NCBI RefSeq assembly: GCF_021730305.1
Contig: NZ_CP032674.1
Coordinates: 4,821,001-4,885,000 of the forward strand
Direction of reading: 5' to 3'
Length of the DNA: 64,000 bases
Source: Xanthobacter sp. YC-JY1
GTDB lineage: Bacteria; Pseudomonadota; Alphaproteobacteria; Rhizobiales; Xanthobacteraceae
Shown here: positions 38,714 through 47,709 of the stretch, one piece after another
How the letters are laid out: each line of letters begins with the position of its first letter
Numbering within the stretch: the first letter of the stretch is position 1
Notes under the pieces: generated by a model
What the model was told of the DNA's origin: nothing
The model's input: only the letters and a program-made list of their open reading frames with translations
Database searches by the model: none
Position numbers and translations under genes: made by a program

Positions 38714-39697
38714 GTGTCGGGTTCCAGCTTTCGCCGCATCGGCGTGATGGGCGCGGGCGCCTGGGGCACCGCGCTCGCCAATGCCGCCGCCCGCGCCGGG
38801 CGCGAGGTGGTGCTGTGGGGGCGCGACGCCACGGCCATGGCCGACATGGCGGCGGCCCGCGAGAACCGGGCCGATCTGCCGGGCATCGCCCTTGATCCCG
38901 CCGTCTCGCCCGTGTCGGACCTCGATCTGGTGGCCGATTGCGACGCCGTGCTGCTGGTGGTTCCGGCCCAGGCCTGCCGGGAGGCGCTGGGCCATCTCGG
39001 CGCCCGCGTGCCGGCGGGAATGCCGGTCATTTCCTGCGCCAAGGGAATCGAGCGCGGCACCCGCGCCTTCATGAGCGAGGTGATCGCCGAGGCCCTGCCC
39101 GGCGCGCGGCCCGCCGTGCTCTCCGGCCCAAGCTTCGCCACCGATGTGGCGGCGGGCCTCCCCACAGCGGTGACGCTGGCGGCGCGGGACGGGACGCTGG
39201 CGAAGGATCTCGCGCAGGCGCTCGGCTCGTCCACGCTGCGGCTCTATCACTCCACCGATGTGCGCGGCGCCGAGATCGGCGGGGCGGCGAAGAATGTGCT
39301 GGCCATCGCCGCCGGCATCGTCTCCGGCCGCAGGCTCGGGGCGAGCGCCGCGGCCGCGCTGGTGGCGCGGGGCTTTGCCGAGCTGATGCGATTCGGCGCG
39401 GCCTATGGCGCGCGGCCGGAGACCATCACCGGCCTCTCCGGCCTCGGCGACCTCATCCTCACCACCTCCGGCCCGCAATCGCGCAACTTCGCCTTCGGCC
39501 GCGCGCTGGGGGCGGGCGAGGCGGTGGCGGGCAAGCTGGCGGAAGGCGCCTTCACCGCCAGCGTGCTGGTGGAAATGGCAGCGGCGAAGGGCGTGGACGT
39601 TCCCGTCAGCGCCGCCGTGGACGCCGTGCTCGCCGGCCGCCTCGGCATCGACGGCGCCATCGAGGCGCTGATGGCGAGGCCGCAAAGGGCGGAGTGA
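38714..39697 (+). CDS. gpsA: NAD(P)H-dependent glycerol-3-phosphate dehydrogenase
   Basis: A 327-residue enzyme reducing dihydroxyacetone phosphate to sn-glycerol-3-phosphate for phospholipids. The N-terminal nucleotide motif is [47 protein letters not shown] and the catalytic-lysine region [14 protein letters not shown] follow, then [14 protein letters not shown] and [14 protein letters not shown] start at 38714, three bases after the tsaD stop. The 3' gap carries a palindromic repeat. Confidence 0.96.
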   Translation: MSGSSFRRIGVMGAGAWGTALANAAARAGREVVLWGRDATAMADMAAARENRADLPGIALDPAVSPVSDLDLVADCDAVLLVVPAQACREALGHLGARVPAGMPVISCAKGIERGTRAFMSEVIAEALPGARPAVLSGPSFATDVAAGLPTAVTLAARDGTLAKDLAQALGSSTLRLYHSTDVRGAEIGGAAKNVLAIAAGIVSGRRLGASAAAALVARGFAELMRFGAAYGARPETITGLSGLGDLILTTSGPQSRNFAFGRALGAGEAVAGKLAEGAFTASVLVEMAAAKGVDVPVSAAVDAVLAGRLGIDGAIEALMARPQRAE

Positions 39698-39761
39698 GAG
39701 GCAGGGACGGGGAAACGCGCCGGCATTCGCAGCCGTCATCCCCCGGCGCGTTGTTCCCGCC

Positions 39762-39870
39762 GTCATCGCCCGCCTCGTGCGGGCGATCCACCGTGGGGCC
39801 GGAACGCTTCCGGAAGGTCGAAAACCGGACGAGCGGCAGGGTGGATCCCCCGGACAAGCCGGGGGATGAC
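39762..39870. repeat. Bipartite extragenic palindrome, copy 3 (109 bp)
   Basis: Begins GTCATCGCCCGC and ends GCCGGGGGATGAC. Read in reverse it matches 8975-9082 closely (GTCATCCCCCGGCTTGTCCG, GGATCCACCC, CGCTCGTCC, GTGGATCGCCCGC). A partial GTCATCCCCCGGC copy precedes it at 39735. It lies between convergent gpsA and the YkgJ gene. Confidence 0.82.
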
Positions 39871-39930
39871 GCGCTGAGAAGACGTCGCGCGGGGTTTGCG
39901 AGCTGCCTCCGCTCAGGCGCCGCGCGGGCT

Positions 39931-40680
39931 TCAGGCTTTCAGCCGGTCGAAGGTGCGGCCCATCTCCTCGCGGCTCACATGGGCGATGATGGCGGGGTCG
40001 AGCACGTCCTCGCCGGCGCGGAAGGCGGCTTCGGCGTCGGGGTGGGCGAGCGCGATGCGCAGCGCGCCGAGAAGATCGTAGAGCGCCCAGGGCTTGCCGG
40101 CATCCCGCAGGGCCGATTGCAGCGCCCCCTGCACCAGCGCCCGCACCGTGCGATGAGATTCGGAGACCGGCACCTCGTCCGCCTCGCCTTCCAGCGCGGC
40201 GATGCAGGCCTCGGCATCGAAGGAGACATGGCCGCGGCAGGCCAGCGGGCGCACCGGATAGATCACGCAGATGCCCTCGGCGAGGAACGGGCATTCCCCG
40301 CCCAGCGCCATGGTGCCGGAGGCGGCGGGCGCGGTTGCCTGCGCGGCGGCGAGGCGGGCAGGCAGGTCGATGCCCACCTTGCGGAAGCCCTCGGACATGG
40401 CGCGGACATAGCGCGCCACCATCAGCACCTCGGGCATGGTCGCCGCCACCTGGATGCGGCAGCAGGTGCCGCAGCCCTTGTGGCAGGCCAGCGGCGGCAG
40501 ATCCTTCGCCTGCTCGGCCACATTGTGCTCGTAGCTGGAGAAGGCCTGCATCCAGATGCGGTCGACGATCTCGGCCGAGCCCGCATGGGCGCCGAGGGTC
40601 GCGCCGAACGCGGCGTGCTGGGCACGGAAAAAGGCGGCAGGACCATCGGACGCGGGGTCTGTCCCGGAAGCGATCGCCAC
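39931..40680 (-). CDS. YkgJ-family cysteine-cluster protein
   Basis: A 249-residue protein with the CxxC-rich zinc/iron-chelating domain: ACHKGCGTCCRIQV in the first half, then GECPFLAEGICVIYPVRP and ACRGHVSFDAEAC, about eight Cys that could hold a metal or Fe-S centre. The biochemical role of the family is not known. The start is placed at GTG 40680 because GGAGG lies six bases upstream; a longer ATG frame lacks this. No operon partner. Confidence 0.82.
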   Translation of the reverse strand: MAIASGTDPASDGPAAFFRAQHAAFGATLGAHAGSAEIVDRIWMQAFSSYEHNVAEQAKDLPPLACHKGCGTCCRIQVAATMPEVLMVARYVRAMSEGFRKVGIDLPARLAAAQATAPAASGTMALGGECPFLAEGICVIYPVRPLACRGHVSFDAEACIAALEGEADEVPVSESHRTVRALVQGALQSALRDAGKPWALYDLLGALRIALAHPDAEAAFRAGEDVLDPAIIAHVSREEMGRTFDRLKA

Positions 40681-40815
40681 GGCAAGCCTCCAAAAATGCG
40701 TCGCGCCCCAAACGGGCGATCCGGCACGCTGGCCAAAAGCCGGAGCCGGAGCATTGAGATGGAACAAGCTATGTACGATCGGGAATAGCCAACAACTCCG
40801 GGAAACTGCGTAGGA

Positions 40816-40843
40816 CCCCGCCCCCGTAACGGTGGGGGCGGGG
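40816..40843. terminator. GC-rich hairpin after the ABM-domain gene
   Basis: CCCCGCCCCC pairs with GGGGGCGGGG over an 8-base loop. It lies 24 bases past the ABM gene stop; no T-run, so it is only a possible terminator. Confidence 0.45.
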
Positions 40844-40866
40844 AAAGCCGTCAGAACCGGTGCACC

Positions 40867-41166
40867 TCAGAAGTAGGTGGCCGCCACGCTGGTATGCTCC
40901 ACGGACGGCGGATTGGCGAAGTGCGGGCCGGCGAGGCGGCGCCATTCCTGGAATTCAGGGGAGTTGCGGAAGTGCACCATATGGTCTTCCACGCTGTCCC
41001 AGGTGACCACGAGATAGTAGCGCGAGGGCGTCTCCACGCAGCGCTCAAGCGACATCCCGCGGCAGCCGCGCGACTTCTGGAAATAGGGCGCCGCTTCCTT
41101 CACCGCCGCCTCGAAGGCGGCTTCGGAGCCTTCCTTGATGTCGAGCGTGGCAATCTCATAGACCAT
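40867..41166 (-). CDS. Antibiotic-biosynthesis-monooxygenase (ABM) domain protein
   Basis: A 99-residue dimeric alpha-beta barrel protein. The start at 41166 gives MVYEIATLDIKEGSEAAFEA; the upstream extension is noise. SLERCVETPSRYYLVVTWDS and DHMVHFRNSPEFQEWR are typical of the ABM fold, also seen in small monooxygenases and haem-degrading enzymes. No haem or substrate residues can be assigned, so the function is open. Its promoter would lie in the 150-base gap shared with the divergent EVE gene. Confidence 0.85.
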   Translation of the reverse strand: MVYEIATLDIKEGSEAAFEAAVKEAAPYFQKSRGCRGMSLERCVETPSRYYLVVTWDSVEDHMVHFRNSPEFQEWRRLAGPHFANPPSVEHTSVAATYF

Positions 41167-41316
41167 CGTGCGTTTCCTTGTGGTGCGGCGCCCGTCCGCG
41201 CCGCCGCGGCGGAGATTAAGGCCTCGCGCGTCGCAGGCAAGCCGTGACAAGAAGCCTTGCCAAGCAAGGCGGGAAACGGCACATCCGCTCAATCGATTGC
41301 GAACGCGAGCATTGCC

Positions 41317-41736
41317 ATGGCCCACTGGCTCTACAAGTCCGAACCCTTCAAATGGTCCTGGGAGATGCAGGTGAAGGCGGGCGCCAAGGGCACCCATTGG
41401 GACGGGGTGCGCAACCACCTCGCCAAGCAGCAGCTCCTCGCCATGAAGATCGGCGACACCGGCTTCTTCTACCATTCCAACGAGGGCAAGGAGATCGTCG
41501 GCATCGTCGAGGTCATCAAGGAGGCCTATCCCGACCCCTCCGACCCCACCGGCAAGTTCGTGATGGTGGACATCAAGGCGGTGAAGCCGCTGAAGACGCC
41601 CGTCACCCTCGCCGCCGTGAAGGCCGAGCCGCGGCTTTCCGAAATGGCGCTGATGAAGTTCTCCCGCCTCTCGGTGCAGCCGGTGACGGACGAGGAATGG
41701 GCCCTCGTCTGCGCCATGGGCGGCCTGAAGGCGTGA
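41317..41736 (+). CDS. EVE-domain protein (PUA-like, modified-base binding)
   Basis: A 139-residue single-domain protein. It starts MAHWLYKSEPFKWSWEMQVK, with the YKSEP motif, and has GDTGFFYHSNEGKEIVGI and VEVIKEAYPDPSDPTGKFV. EVE domains fold like YTH/ASCH domains and bind modified bases in DNA or RNA; the ligand is not known here. GTG of the next gene overlaps its stop, so the two are coupled. In many alphaproteobacteria the gene follows tsaD-gpsA, as here two genes later. Confidence 0.92.
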   Translation: MAHWLYKSEPFKWSWEMQVKAGAKGTHWDGVRNHLAKQQLLAMKIGDTGFFYHSNEGKEIVGIVEVIKEAYPDPSDPTGKFVMVDIKAVKPLKTPVTLAAVKAEPRLSEMALMKFSRLSVQPVTDEEWALVCAMGGLKA

Positions 41737-42386
41737 GCCGCGCGATCAGCGATCCCAACGCCTTCATCCGCGCCGAGACACGCCTGCGCCCGGTGCCGCT
41801 GGTGCCGGAGATCTCGCTCCATGTGGCCGACGAGGCGGTGCCCATCTGGCATCGCACGGAGGAGGAACTGGGCGAGCTCGGCCTGCCGCCGCCCTTCTGG
41901 GCCTTCGCCTGGGCCGGCGGGCAGGCCCTCGCCCGGCATGTGCTGGACCATCCCGAGACGGTGCAGGGCAAGCGCGTCCTGGATTTCGCCTCCGGCTCCG
42001 GCCTCGTGGGCATCGCCGCCATGAAGGCGGGAGCCACCTCCGTCACCTGCGCCGACATCGACCCGTTCGCGGTGGCCGCCATCGCCCTCAACGGGGCGGC
42101 AAACGGCGTCGCGCTCTCCCCCGCGCAGGACGACCTCATCGGCCGGGACGAGGGATGGGACACGGTGCTCGCGGGCGACATCGCCTATGAGCGCGATCTT
42201 TCGGAAAAGGTCTTCTCCTGGCTCCTCGCCCTCGCGGCGCGCGGCGCCAGCGTGCTCATCGGCGATCCCGGCCGCACCTATCTGCCCAAGGACCGGCTGA
42301 CGAAGCTGGCCGAATACTCCGTCCCGGTGACGCGGGAGCTTGAAGACATGGAAATCAAGCGCACGGCGGTCTGGCGGCCGGCGTAA
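41733..42386 (+). CDS. Class I SAM-dependent methyltransferase (ETFB-lysine/PrmA-like)
   Basis: A 217-residue methyltransferase starting at GTG 41733, overlapping the EVE stop. The SAM motif I is VLDFASGSGLVGIAAMKAG, motif II TCADIDPFAVAAIALNG, and a late motif DTVLAGDIAYERDLSEKV. FWAFAWAGGQALARHVLD is the segment shared with ETF-beta lysine methyltransferases and nicotinamide methyltransferase-like (Nnt1) proteins. The target is probably a protein lysine (inference). Confidence 0.87.
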   Translation: MSRAISDPNAFIRAETRLRPVPLVPEISLHVADEAVPIWHRTEEELGELGLPPPFWAFAWAGGQALARHVLDHPETVQGKRVLDFASGSGLVGIAAMKAGATSVTCADIDPFAVAAIALNGAANGVALSPAQDDLIGRDEGWDTVLAGDIAYERDLSEKVFSWLLALAARGASVLIGDPGRTYLPKDRLTKLAEYSVPVTRELEDMEIKRTAVWRPA

Positions 42387-42430
42387 GGGCCTGTCTGGCG
42401 GGCAAGTAGGAGCCTCGCCGCAACTCCATC

Positions 42431-42537
42431 GTCATGCCCGGCCTTGTGCCGGGCATCCACGTCGGGCCGATGGGACGATGTCCGAATGATGTTTCCGGCC
42501 GCACCACGTGGATGGCCGGGACAAGCCCGGCCATGAC
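42431..42537. repeat. Bipartite extragenic palindrome, copy 4 (107 bp)
   Basis: GTCATGCCCGGC...GCCGGCCATGAC-type element with ATCCACGTCGGGCCGATGG and CACGTGGATGGCCGGGAC. It is almost the reverse complement of 20398-20506. It lies between the convergent methyltransferase and ArsR-type genes. Confidence 0.82.
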
Positions 42538-42635
42538 GGCCTGTGTGGAACCATTCCGCTGCGCTCCATGCGTCCGGGGCGCGAGAGCGGTTCTCGGGAC
42601 AAGCGACAGCGTGTCCGATACGCGAGGGCTGCCCC

Positions 42636-42944
42636 TCAGCACTCCACCCGGTTCGGGCAGAACGCCTTGTGAAGCGCGGCGATCACCGCCAGCACCTCCT
42701 CCCGGGCGATGCGGTAGAACACGCTCGTGCCTTCGCGCCGCGCCTCCACGAGGCCGTCGGCGCGCAGGCGCATGAGCTGTTGCGACATGGGCACCTGCTC
42801 GATGGCGAGTTCGTCGCGCAGCTGCGCGACGGATTTCTCGCCATCCACCAGCGCGCACAGAACCAGCAGGCGCTGCGGGTGGGATAGGCTGCGCATGAGT
42901 TCGGCCGCCCGCTCCGAAGCGGGGATCATATCAACAACATTCAT
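42636..42944 (-). CDS. bigR: ArsR-family persulfide sensor, BigR/SqrR/YgaV type
   Basis: A 102-residue winged-helix repressor. The two cysteines of the persulfide-sensing group are present at C30 (LVLCALVDGE) and C96 (HKAFCPN). Their 66-residue spacing equals that of SqrR (41/107) and BigR (42/108), whereas arsenic- or zinc-type motifs are absent. DNA recognition helix: EQVPMSQQLMRLRADGLVEA. An ATTC-N8-GAAT site overlaps its own start codon, so autoregulation and control of the divergent DUF2892 gene are expected. In relatives, sulfane sulfur links the two Cys and releases DNA. Confidence 0.88.
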   Translation of the reverse strand: MNVVDMIPASERAAELMRSLSHPQRLLVLCALVDGEKSVAQLRDELAIEQVPMSQQLMRLRADGLVEARREGTSVFYRIAREEVLAVIAALHKAFCPNRVEC

Positions 42945-42954
42945 AGTCTTGAAT
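42939..42954. promoter_or_regulatory. SqrR/BigR-type operator ATTC-N8-GAAT
   Basis: ATTCATAGTCTTGAAT matches the ATTC-N8-GAAT pattern described for SqrR. It overlaps the start codon of the regulator gene and lies about 105 bases before the DUF2892 gene. A second partial dyad (AATTTATGATAATTGAAT) follows at 42952-42969. Confidence 0.8.
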
Positions 42955-43058
42955 TTATGATAATTGAATGTTAGATGCAATGGCAACGCGGGGAAACCCG
43001 CACGCAAGGGGCGCCCGAACGGCGCGCCCCGACGAAGCAGGATTTCGGGAGCAGCATA

Positions 43059-43262
43059 ATGTCTGTCGATCGCATCGTCATGATGTTTGCGGGTTTCATG
43101 GTGCTGGCGTCGCTCGGCCTCGGCCTCACCGTCTCCCCCTATTTCTTCTGGCTCACCGCCTTCGTGGGTGCGAACCTGATGCAGGCCTCTGTCACCGGCT
43201 TCTGCCCGGCGGCCATCCTGCTCAAGAAACTGGGCGTGAAACCCGGCGTCGCCTTCACCTGA
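43059..43262 (+). CDS. DUF2892 (YgaP transmembrane-domain) protein
   Basis: A 67-residue protein with two membrane helices (MMFAGFMVLASLGLGLTV and PYFFWLTAFVGANLMQA) and the family motif TGFCPAAILLKKLG. The domain forms the membrane part of the rhodanese YgaP, which sits beside the persulfide sensor YgaV in E. coli; here it is stand-alone. The start at 43059 follows GGGAGC. It is divergent from the BigR-type gene and 45 bases ahead of the pump adaptor, so the three probably form one operon under persulfide control (inference). Confidence 0.88.
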   Translation: MSVDRIVMMFAGFMVLASLGLGLTVSPYFFWLTAFVGANLMQASVTGFCPAAILLKKLGVKPGVAFT

Positions 43263-43307
43263 ACCGCTAGAGCCGTCCGGCACGAGGCCGGTCAGAGAGA
43301 GCCAACC

Positions 43308-44336
43308 ATGTCCCTGCGCTTCACCCCACCCGCCGCGGCCCTCGCGGTGGCGATGGCTGTCCTTTTGCCTGCGCCCGGCACCGCCCACGCCGCCGATTTC
43401 ACCGTGCGCAGCGTCGAGGTGCCGGAGCTGAAGGGCGTCTTCGGCGAGGTCAAGAGCCGCACGGTGGTGCCCGCCCGGGCTCGTATCGGCGGCACCGTGC
43501 GCTCCGTCACCGTGTCGGAAGGCGACAGCGTGAGGGAAGGCGATGAGATCGCCTTGGTGGTAGACGACAAGAATGCGCTCAACCTCAACGCCGCGGATGC
43601 GAAGCTCAAGGAGCTGCAGTCCCAGCTCGACAATGCAAAGCTAGAGCTCGATCGTGCCCAGCAATTGCTTGCCCGGGGCGCCGCCAGCCAGGCGCGGCTC
43701 GATACCGCAAAAACCCAGTTCGATGTCGCCACCAACCAGGTGACGGCCTCAGAAGCCGACCGCGCCGTGATCCTCCAGCGCGCCCGCGAGGGCGCCGTGC
43801 TCGCCCCCGCCGATGGCCGCGTCCTGACCGTTCCGGTCACGCCCGGCAGCGTGGTTCTGGCCGGCGACGAGATCGCCCGCGTCGCCTCCGGCCCCTATTC
43901 CCTCCGCCTGTCTTTGCCCGAGCGCCATGCCGCCTCCATCCGCGAGGGCGGCACGGTGCGCATCGGCGAGCGCGGCATCTCGCAGGACAAGGCCGGAACG
44001 CCCGCCACCGCCCGGCCAGGCCGGATCGTGAAGGTCTATCCGGAAATCTCCGCCGGCCGCGTCATGGCCGACGTGGAGGTGGACGGCCTCGGCAGCTACT
44101 TCGTCAACGAGCGCACGCTGGTGTGGGTGGAGATCGGCCGGCGATCGGTGCTGGCCGTTCCCGCCGCCCTCATCCGGACGCAGCACGGCATCGACTATGT
44201 GACGCTGGCGACCGCAGGCGGCCCGCTCGACGTGCCCGTCATCCTCGGCGAGCGGTTTGCCGGCGATGACGGCGAACGGGTGGAAATTCTCACCGGCCTC
44301 AAGGACGGGGACGTGATCTCCGCGGCGGGGCGCTGA
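43308..44336 (+). CDS. RND efflux periplasmic adaptor (MFP/HlyD family)
   Basis: A 342-residue protein with a Sec signal (AVAMAVLLPAPGTAHA, cleaved before ADF). The lipoyl half-motif RIGGTVRSVTVSEGDSVREGDEI, a short coiled coil (LKELQSQLDNAKLELDRAQ) and APADGRVLTVPVTPGSVV mark a membrane-fusion protein. The hairpin is short, as in adaptors that work with TolC-type channels not encoded alongside. No lipobox is seen. The RND permease starts two bases after its stop. Confidence 0.9.
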   Translation: MSLRFTPPAAALAVAMAVLLPAPGTAHAADFTVRSVEVPELKGVFGEVKSRTVVPARARIGGTVRSVTVSEGDSVREGDEIALVVDDKNALNLNAADAKLKELQSQLDNAKLELDRAQQLLARGAASQARLDTAKTQFDVATNQVTASEADRAVILQRAREGAVLAPADGRVLTVPVTPGSVVLAGDEIARVASGPYSLRLSLPERHAASIREGGTVRIGERGISQDKAGTPATARPGRIVKVYPEISAGRVMADVEVDGLGSYFVNERTLVWVEIGRRSVLAVPAALIRTQHGIDYVTLATAGGPLDVPVILGERFAGDDGERVEILTGLKDGDVISAAGR

Positions 44337-44338
44337 CC

Positions 44339-47300
44339 ATGAGCGAGACTTCCAAGGGCGAGCCCCATGCGGGCGAGAACCGCCCCCTCGGCATCGCCGG
44401 CGTGCTCACACGCACCTTCATCGCCTCCCCCCTCACGCCGCTGCTGCTGCTCGCGGCCTTCGCCTTCGGCCTCATCGCGCTCATCACCCTGCCGCGCGAG
44501 GAGGAGCCGCAGATTTCCGTGCCCATGGTGGACATCCGCGTCTCGGCCCAGGGGCTGAAGGCCGAGGATGCGGTGAAGCTCGTCACCGAGCCGCTGGAAA
44601 CCATCGTCAAGGCCATCGACGGGGTGGAGCACGTCTATTCGCAGACCGAGGACGACGGCGTCCTCGTCACCGCGCGCTTCCTCACCGGCACCAGCCCGGA
44701 TGCCGCCATCCTGCGCGTGCACGAGAAGGTGCGGGCCAATCTCGACCGCATCCCGGTTGGGATCACCGAGCCCCTGATCGTCGGCCGATCCATCGACGAC
44801 GTGGCCATCCTGGTGCTCACCCTCGTGCCCAAGCCCGAGGCCGCGAGCCGCTGGACCGCCAACGACCTCACCCGCGTCGCGCGGGAGCTTCAGGCCGACA
44901 TCTCCAAGCTGCCGGACATCGGCCTCACCTACATCGTCGGCGAGCAGCCGGAGGAGATCCGCGTCGCGCCCGATCCCGAGCGCCTCTCCCTCTACGGCAT
45001 CACCCTCGCTCAGCTGCAGGGCAAGCTGGAAGGCGCCAACCGCACCTTCAACACCGGCACCGTGCGCGAGGCCGCCGGCCAGCGCACCCTCGTCGCGGGC
45101 CAGACCCTGCAGACCCCCTCCGAGATCGGCGGCATCCTCCTCACCTCCCGCGACGGGCGCCCTGTCTATGTGCGCGACGTGGCGAACGTCACCCTCGCCA
45201 CCCAGCCGGCCGAGCACTACGTCACCCATATCGAGAAGGGGCCGGATGGCCTCACCCGCCGCCCAGCGGTGTCCCTCGCCATCGCCAAGCGCCCCGGCAC
45301 CAATGCGGTGGTCATCGCCGAGGAGGTGCTGCGCCAGATCGAGGCCGCGCACGGCTCCACCCTCCCCGCCGACGTGGAGGTGAAGGTCACCCGCAATTAC
45401 GGCGAGAGCGCCAACGAGAAAGCCAACGAGCTGCTGCTGCATCTCGGCCTTGCCACGGTCTCCATCGTCGTGCTGGTGGGCTTCGCCATCGGCTGGCGCG
45501 AGGCGCTGGTGGTGGCGGTGGTCATCCCCACCACCATCCTCCTCACCCTCTTCGCCGCCCGCCTCATGGGCTACACGCTGAACCGCGTGAGCCTGTTCGC
45601 GCTCATCTTCTCCATCGGCATCCTGGTGGACGACGCCATCGTCGTCATCGAGAACATCGCCCGCCACTGGGCCATGAAGGACGGGCGCTCCCGGGCGCAG
45701 GGCGCCATCGACGCGGTGGCGGAGGTGGGCAATCCCACCATCGTCGCGACCCTGACCGTGGTGGCGGCCCTCCTGCCCATGCTGTTCGTTTCGGGCATGA
45801 TGGGCCCCTATATGAGCCCCATCCCCGCCAACGCCTCGGCGGCGATGGTCTTCTCCTTCTTCGTCGCCGTCGTCCTCACCCCCTGGCTGATGCTGAAGAT
45901 CGCCGGCCGGGCGGGGCAAGGTGATGCCGGCCATGGCGGCGACCATGGCGAAGCCGCCGATGGCGGGCGGCTGGGGCGCTTCTATGTGCGGGTGGCCCGG
46001 CCGATCCTCGCCTCCCGCGCCCGGGCGGGTGCCTTCCTCGCCACCGTGGGGGTCGCGACCCTCGCCTCCCTCAGCCTCTTCTACACCCACGCGGTGACGG
46101 TGAAGCTTCTTCCGTTCGACAACAAGACCGAACTGGCCGTCATTCTGGACATGCCGGCTGACACCCCTGTGGAACGCACCGATTCCACCCTGAATGCCAT
46201 GGTGAACGCGCTGTCGGACCTGCCGGAGTCGGTTTCCTTCCAGACCCATGCCGGCACCGCCGCACCCTTCAATTTCAACGGCTTGGTCCGCCACTACGGC
46301 CTCAGGTCCGCGCCGAAGCAGGGCGACATCCAGATCAACCTCAAGGAGAAGGGCGAGCGCTCCCGCTCCAGCCACGAGATCGCGCTCGATGTGCGTAACA
46401 GACTGAAATCAATAGCACTTCCGCCGGGCTCGTCGCTCCGGGTGGTGGAGCCGCCCCCCGGCCCTCCGGTGCTCGCGACCCTCCTCGCCGAAATCTACGG
46501 CCCCGACCCGGACACCCGCCGCGCAGTCGCCCGAAAGGTGCGGCAAGCCTTTGAAAGTGTTCCATTTATCGTCGACGTGGACGACAGCTTCGGCACCCCC
46601 GGAGAGCGCGTCCGCCTGGCCATCGACCAGGACAACCTCGAATTTTACAAGGTGGAACAAGGGGATGTGTACGACGCCATTCGCGGCATCTTCGCCGGCG
46701 GCACCTTGGGCTATTCCCACCGCGGCGGCGGCCGGGCGCCGATCCCGATCCGCCTCGAAATGTCGAAAGGAAACAAGGCTGTAGACGAGCGCACCCTGGC
46801 GACCCCCGTCCCCGCCAACGCCCTGCCCGGCGGGCGCGGCGTGGTGGAACTCGGCGATGTCGTCCGCGTCGTCCGTGAACCCGCCTCCTTCCCCATCTTC
46901 CGCCACAACGGCCGCCCCGCCGAGATGGTGACAGCCGACCTCGCCGGCGCCTACGAAGCCCCGGTCTACGGCATGATGGCCGTGTCTAAAGCTTTGGAAA
47001 ACATGGATTTCGGTATGCTGCCGAAGCCCGTCATCGCCCTCCATGGCCAGCCCTCCGACGAGACGAAGCCGACCCTCCTGTGGGACGGCGAGTGGGAGGT
47101 GACGTGGGTGACGTTCCGCGACATGGGCGGCGCCTTCATCGTCGCCATCCTCGGCATCTACATCCTCGTCGTGGCGCAGTTCGGCTCGTTCAAGCTGCCG
47201 CTCGTCATCCTAACGCCTATCCCATTGACATTCATAGGGATCATGACCGGCCACTGGCTGTTCGGCGCCCCCTTCTCCGCCACGTCCATGATCGGCTTCA

Positions 47301-47596
47301 TCGCGCTTGCCGGCATCATCGTGCGGAACTCCATCCTGCTGGTGGACTTCATCCGCCACGCCCGCACCCCCGGTCGTCCGCTCGAAGAGGTGCTGCTCCA
47401 GGCTGGCGCGATCCGGTTCAAGCCCATCCTTCTCACGGCTTTGGCGGCGATGATCGGCGCGGCGGTGATCCTGACCGACCCGATCTTCCAGGGCCTCGCC
47501 ATCTCCCTCCTGTTCGGCCTCGCCTCCTCCACGGCGCTGACCGTGCTGGTCATCCCGGCCATCTACGTGGTGCTGAGAGGCCGGCGCACGGACTGA
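44339..47596 (+). CDS. RND-family efflux permease (AcrB-like)
   Basis: A 1085-residue inner-membrane pump with 12 helices and two large periplasmic loops. The proton-relay aspartates in TM4 are present (SIGILVDDAIVVIEN). In TM10, where AcrB has a lysine (K940), this protein reads GIIVRNSILLVDF, i.e. Arg. The N-terminus (LPREEEPQISVPMVDI) and the insertion rich in Gly/His/Asp around residues 520-545 differ from AcrB. It belongs to a broad HAE-like subgroup of unknown substrate. The operon with an adaptor, DUF2892 and a BigR-type sensor suggests export linked to reactive sulfur or to electrophile stress (inference). No outer-membrane channel gene is present. Confidence 0.9.
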   Translation: MSETSKGEPHAGENRPLGIAGVLTRTFIASPLTPLLLLAAFAFGLIALITLPREEEPQISVPMVDIRVSAQGLKAEDAVKLVTEPLETIVKAIDGVEHVYSQTEDDGVLVTARFLTGTSPDAAILRVHEKVRANLDRIPVGITEPLIVGRSIDDVAILVLTLVPKPEAASRWTANDLTRVARELQADISKLPDIGLTYIVGEQPEEIRVAPDPERLSLYGITLAQLQGKLEGANRTFNTGTVREAAGQRTLVAGQTLQTPSEIGGILLTSRDGRPVYVRDVANVTLATQPAEHYVTHIEKGPDGLTRRPAVSLAIAKRPGTNAVVIAEEVLRQIEAAHGSTLPADVEVKVTRNYGESANEKANELLLHLGLATVSIVVLVGFAIGWREALVVAVVIPTTILLTLFAARLMGYTLNRVSLFALIFSIGILVDDAIVVIENIARHWAMKDGRSRAQGAIDAVAEVGNPTIVATLTVVAALLPMLFVSGMMGPYMSPIPANASAAMVFSFFVAVVLTPWLMLKIAGRAGQGDAGHGGDHGEAADGGRLGRFYVRVARPILASRARAGAFLATVGVATLASLSLFYTHAVTVKLLPFDNKTELAVILDMPADTPVERTDSTLNAMVNALSDLPESVSFQTHAGTAAPFNFNGLVRHYGLRSAPKQGDIQINLKEKGERSRSSHEIALDVRNRLKSIALPPGSSLRVVEPPPGPPVLATLLAEIYGPDPDTRRAVARKVRQAFESVPFIVDVDDSFGTPGERVRLAIDQDNLEFYKVEQGDVYDAIRGIFAGGTLGYSHRGGGRAPIPIRLEMSKGNKAVDERTLATPVPANALPGGRGVVELGDVVRVVREPASFPIFRHNGRPAEMVTADLAGAYEAPVYGMMAVSKALENMDFGMLPKPVIALHGQPSDETKPTLLWDGEWEVTWVTFRDMGGAFIVAILGIYILVVAQFGSFKLPLVILTPIPLTFIGIMTGHWLFGAPFSATSMIGFIALAGIIVRNSILLVDFIRHARTPGRPLEEVLLQAGAIRFKPILLTALAAMIGAAVILTDPIFQGLAISLLFGLASSTALTVLVIPAIYVVLRGRRTD

Positions 47597-47709
47597 CCGA
47601 AGACGGTGTGACGCGGAACGGTGGACAGGCTGAAGATCCCGTCCTCGCCGGGATTTTCCCCGCTTGACAGCATAGGGCGCCAAATCATAAATGGCGCCTC
47701 CCACGGTTC

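Noticed and set aside
37544..40711. 1055-residue minus-strand frame
   Set aside because: Runs antisense through tsaD and gpsA and out of frame through the YkgJ gene; the well-supported genes explain the coding signal.
42636..42944. Arsenic- or zinc-sensing ArsR/SmtB repressor
   Set aside because: No CxCxxC or alpha-5 His/Asp metal motif; the Cys pair spacing fits persulfide sensors instead.
44195..46375. 726-residue open frame on the minus strand
   Set aside because: Exact antisense of the RND permease and rich in His, Gly and Asp, as expected from mirrored GC-biased codons; no ribosome site or family motif.
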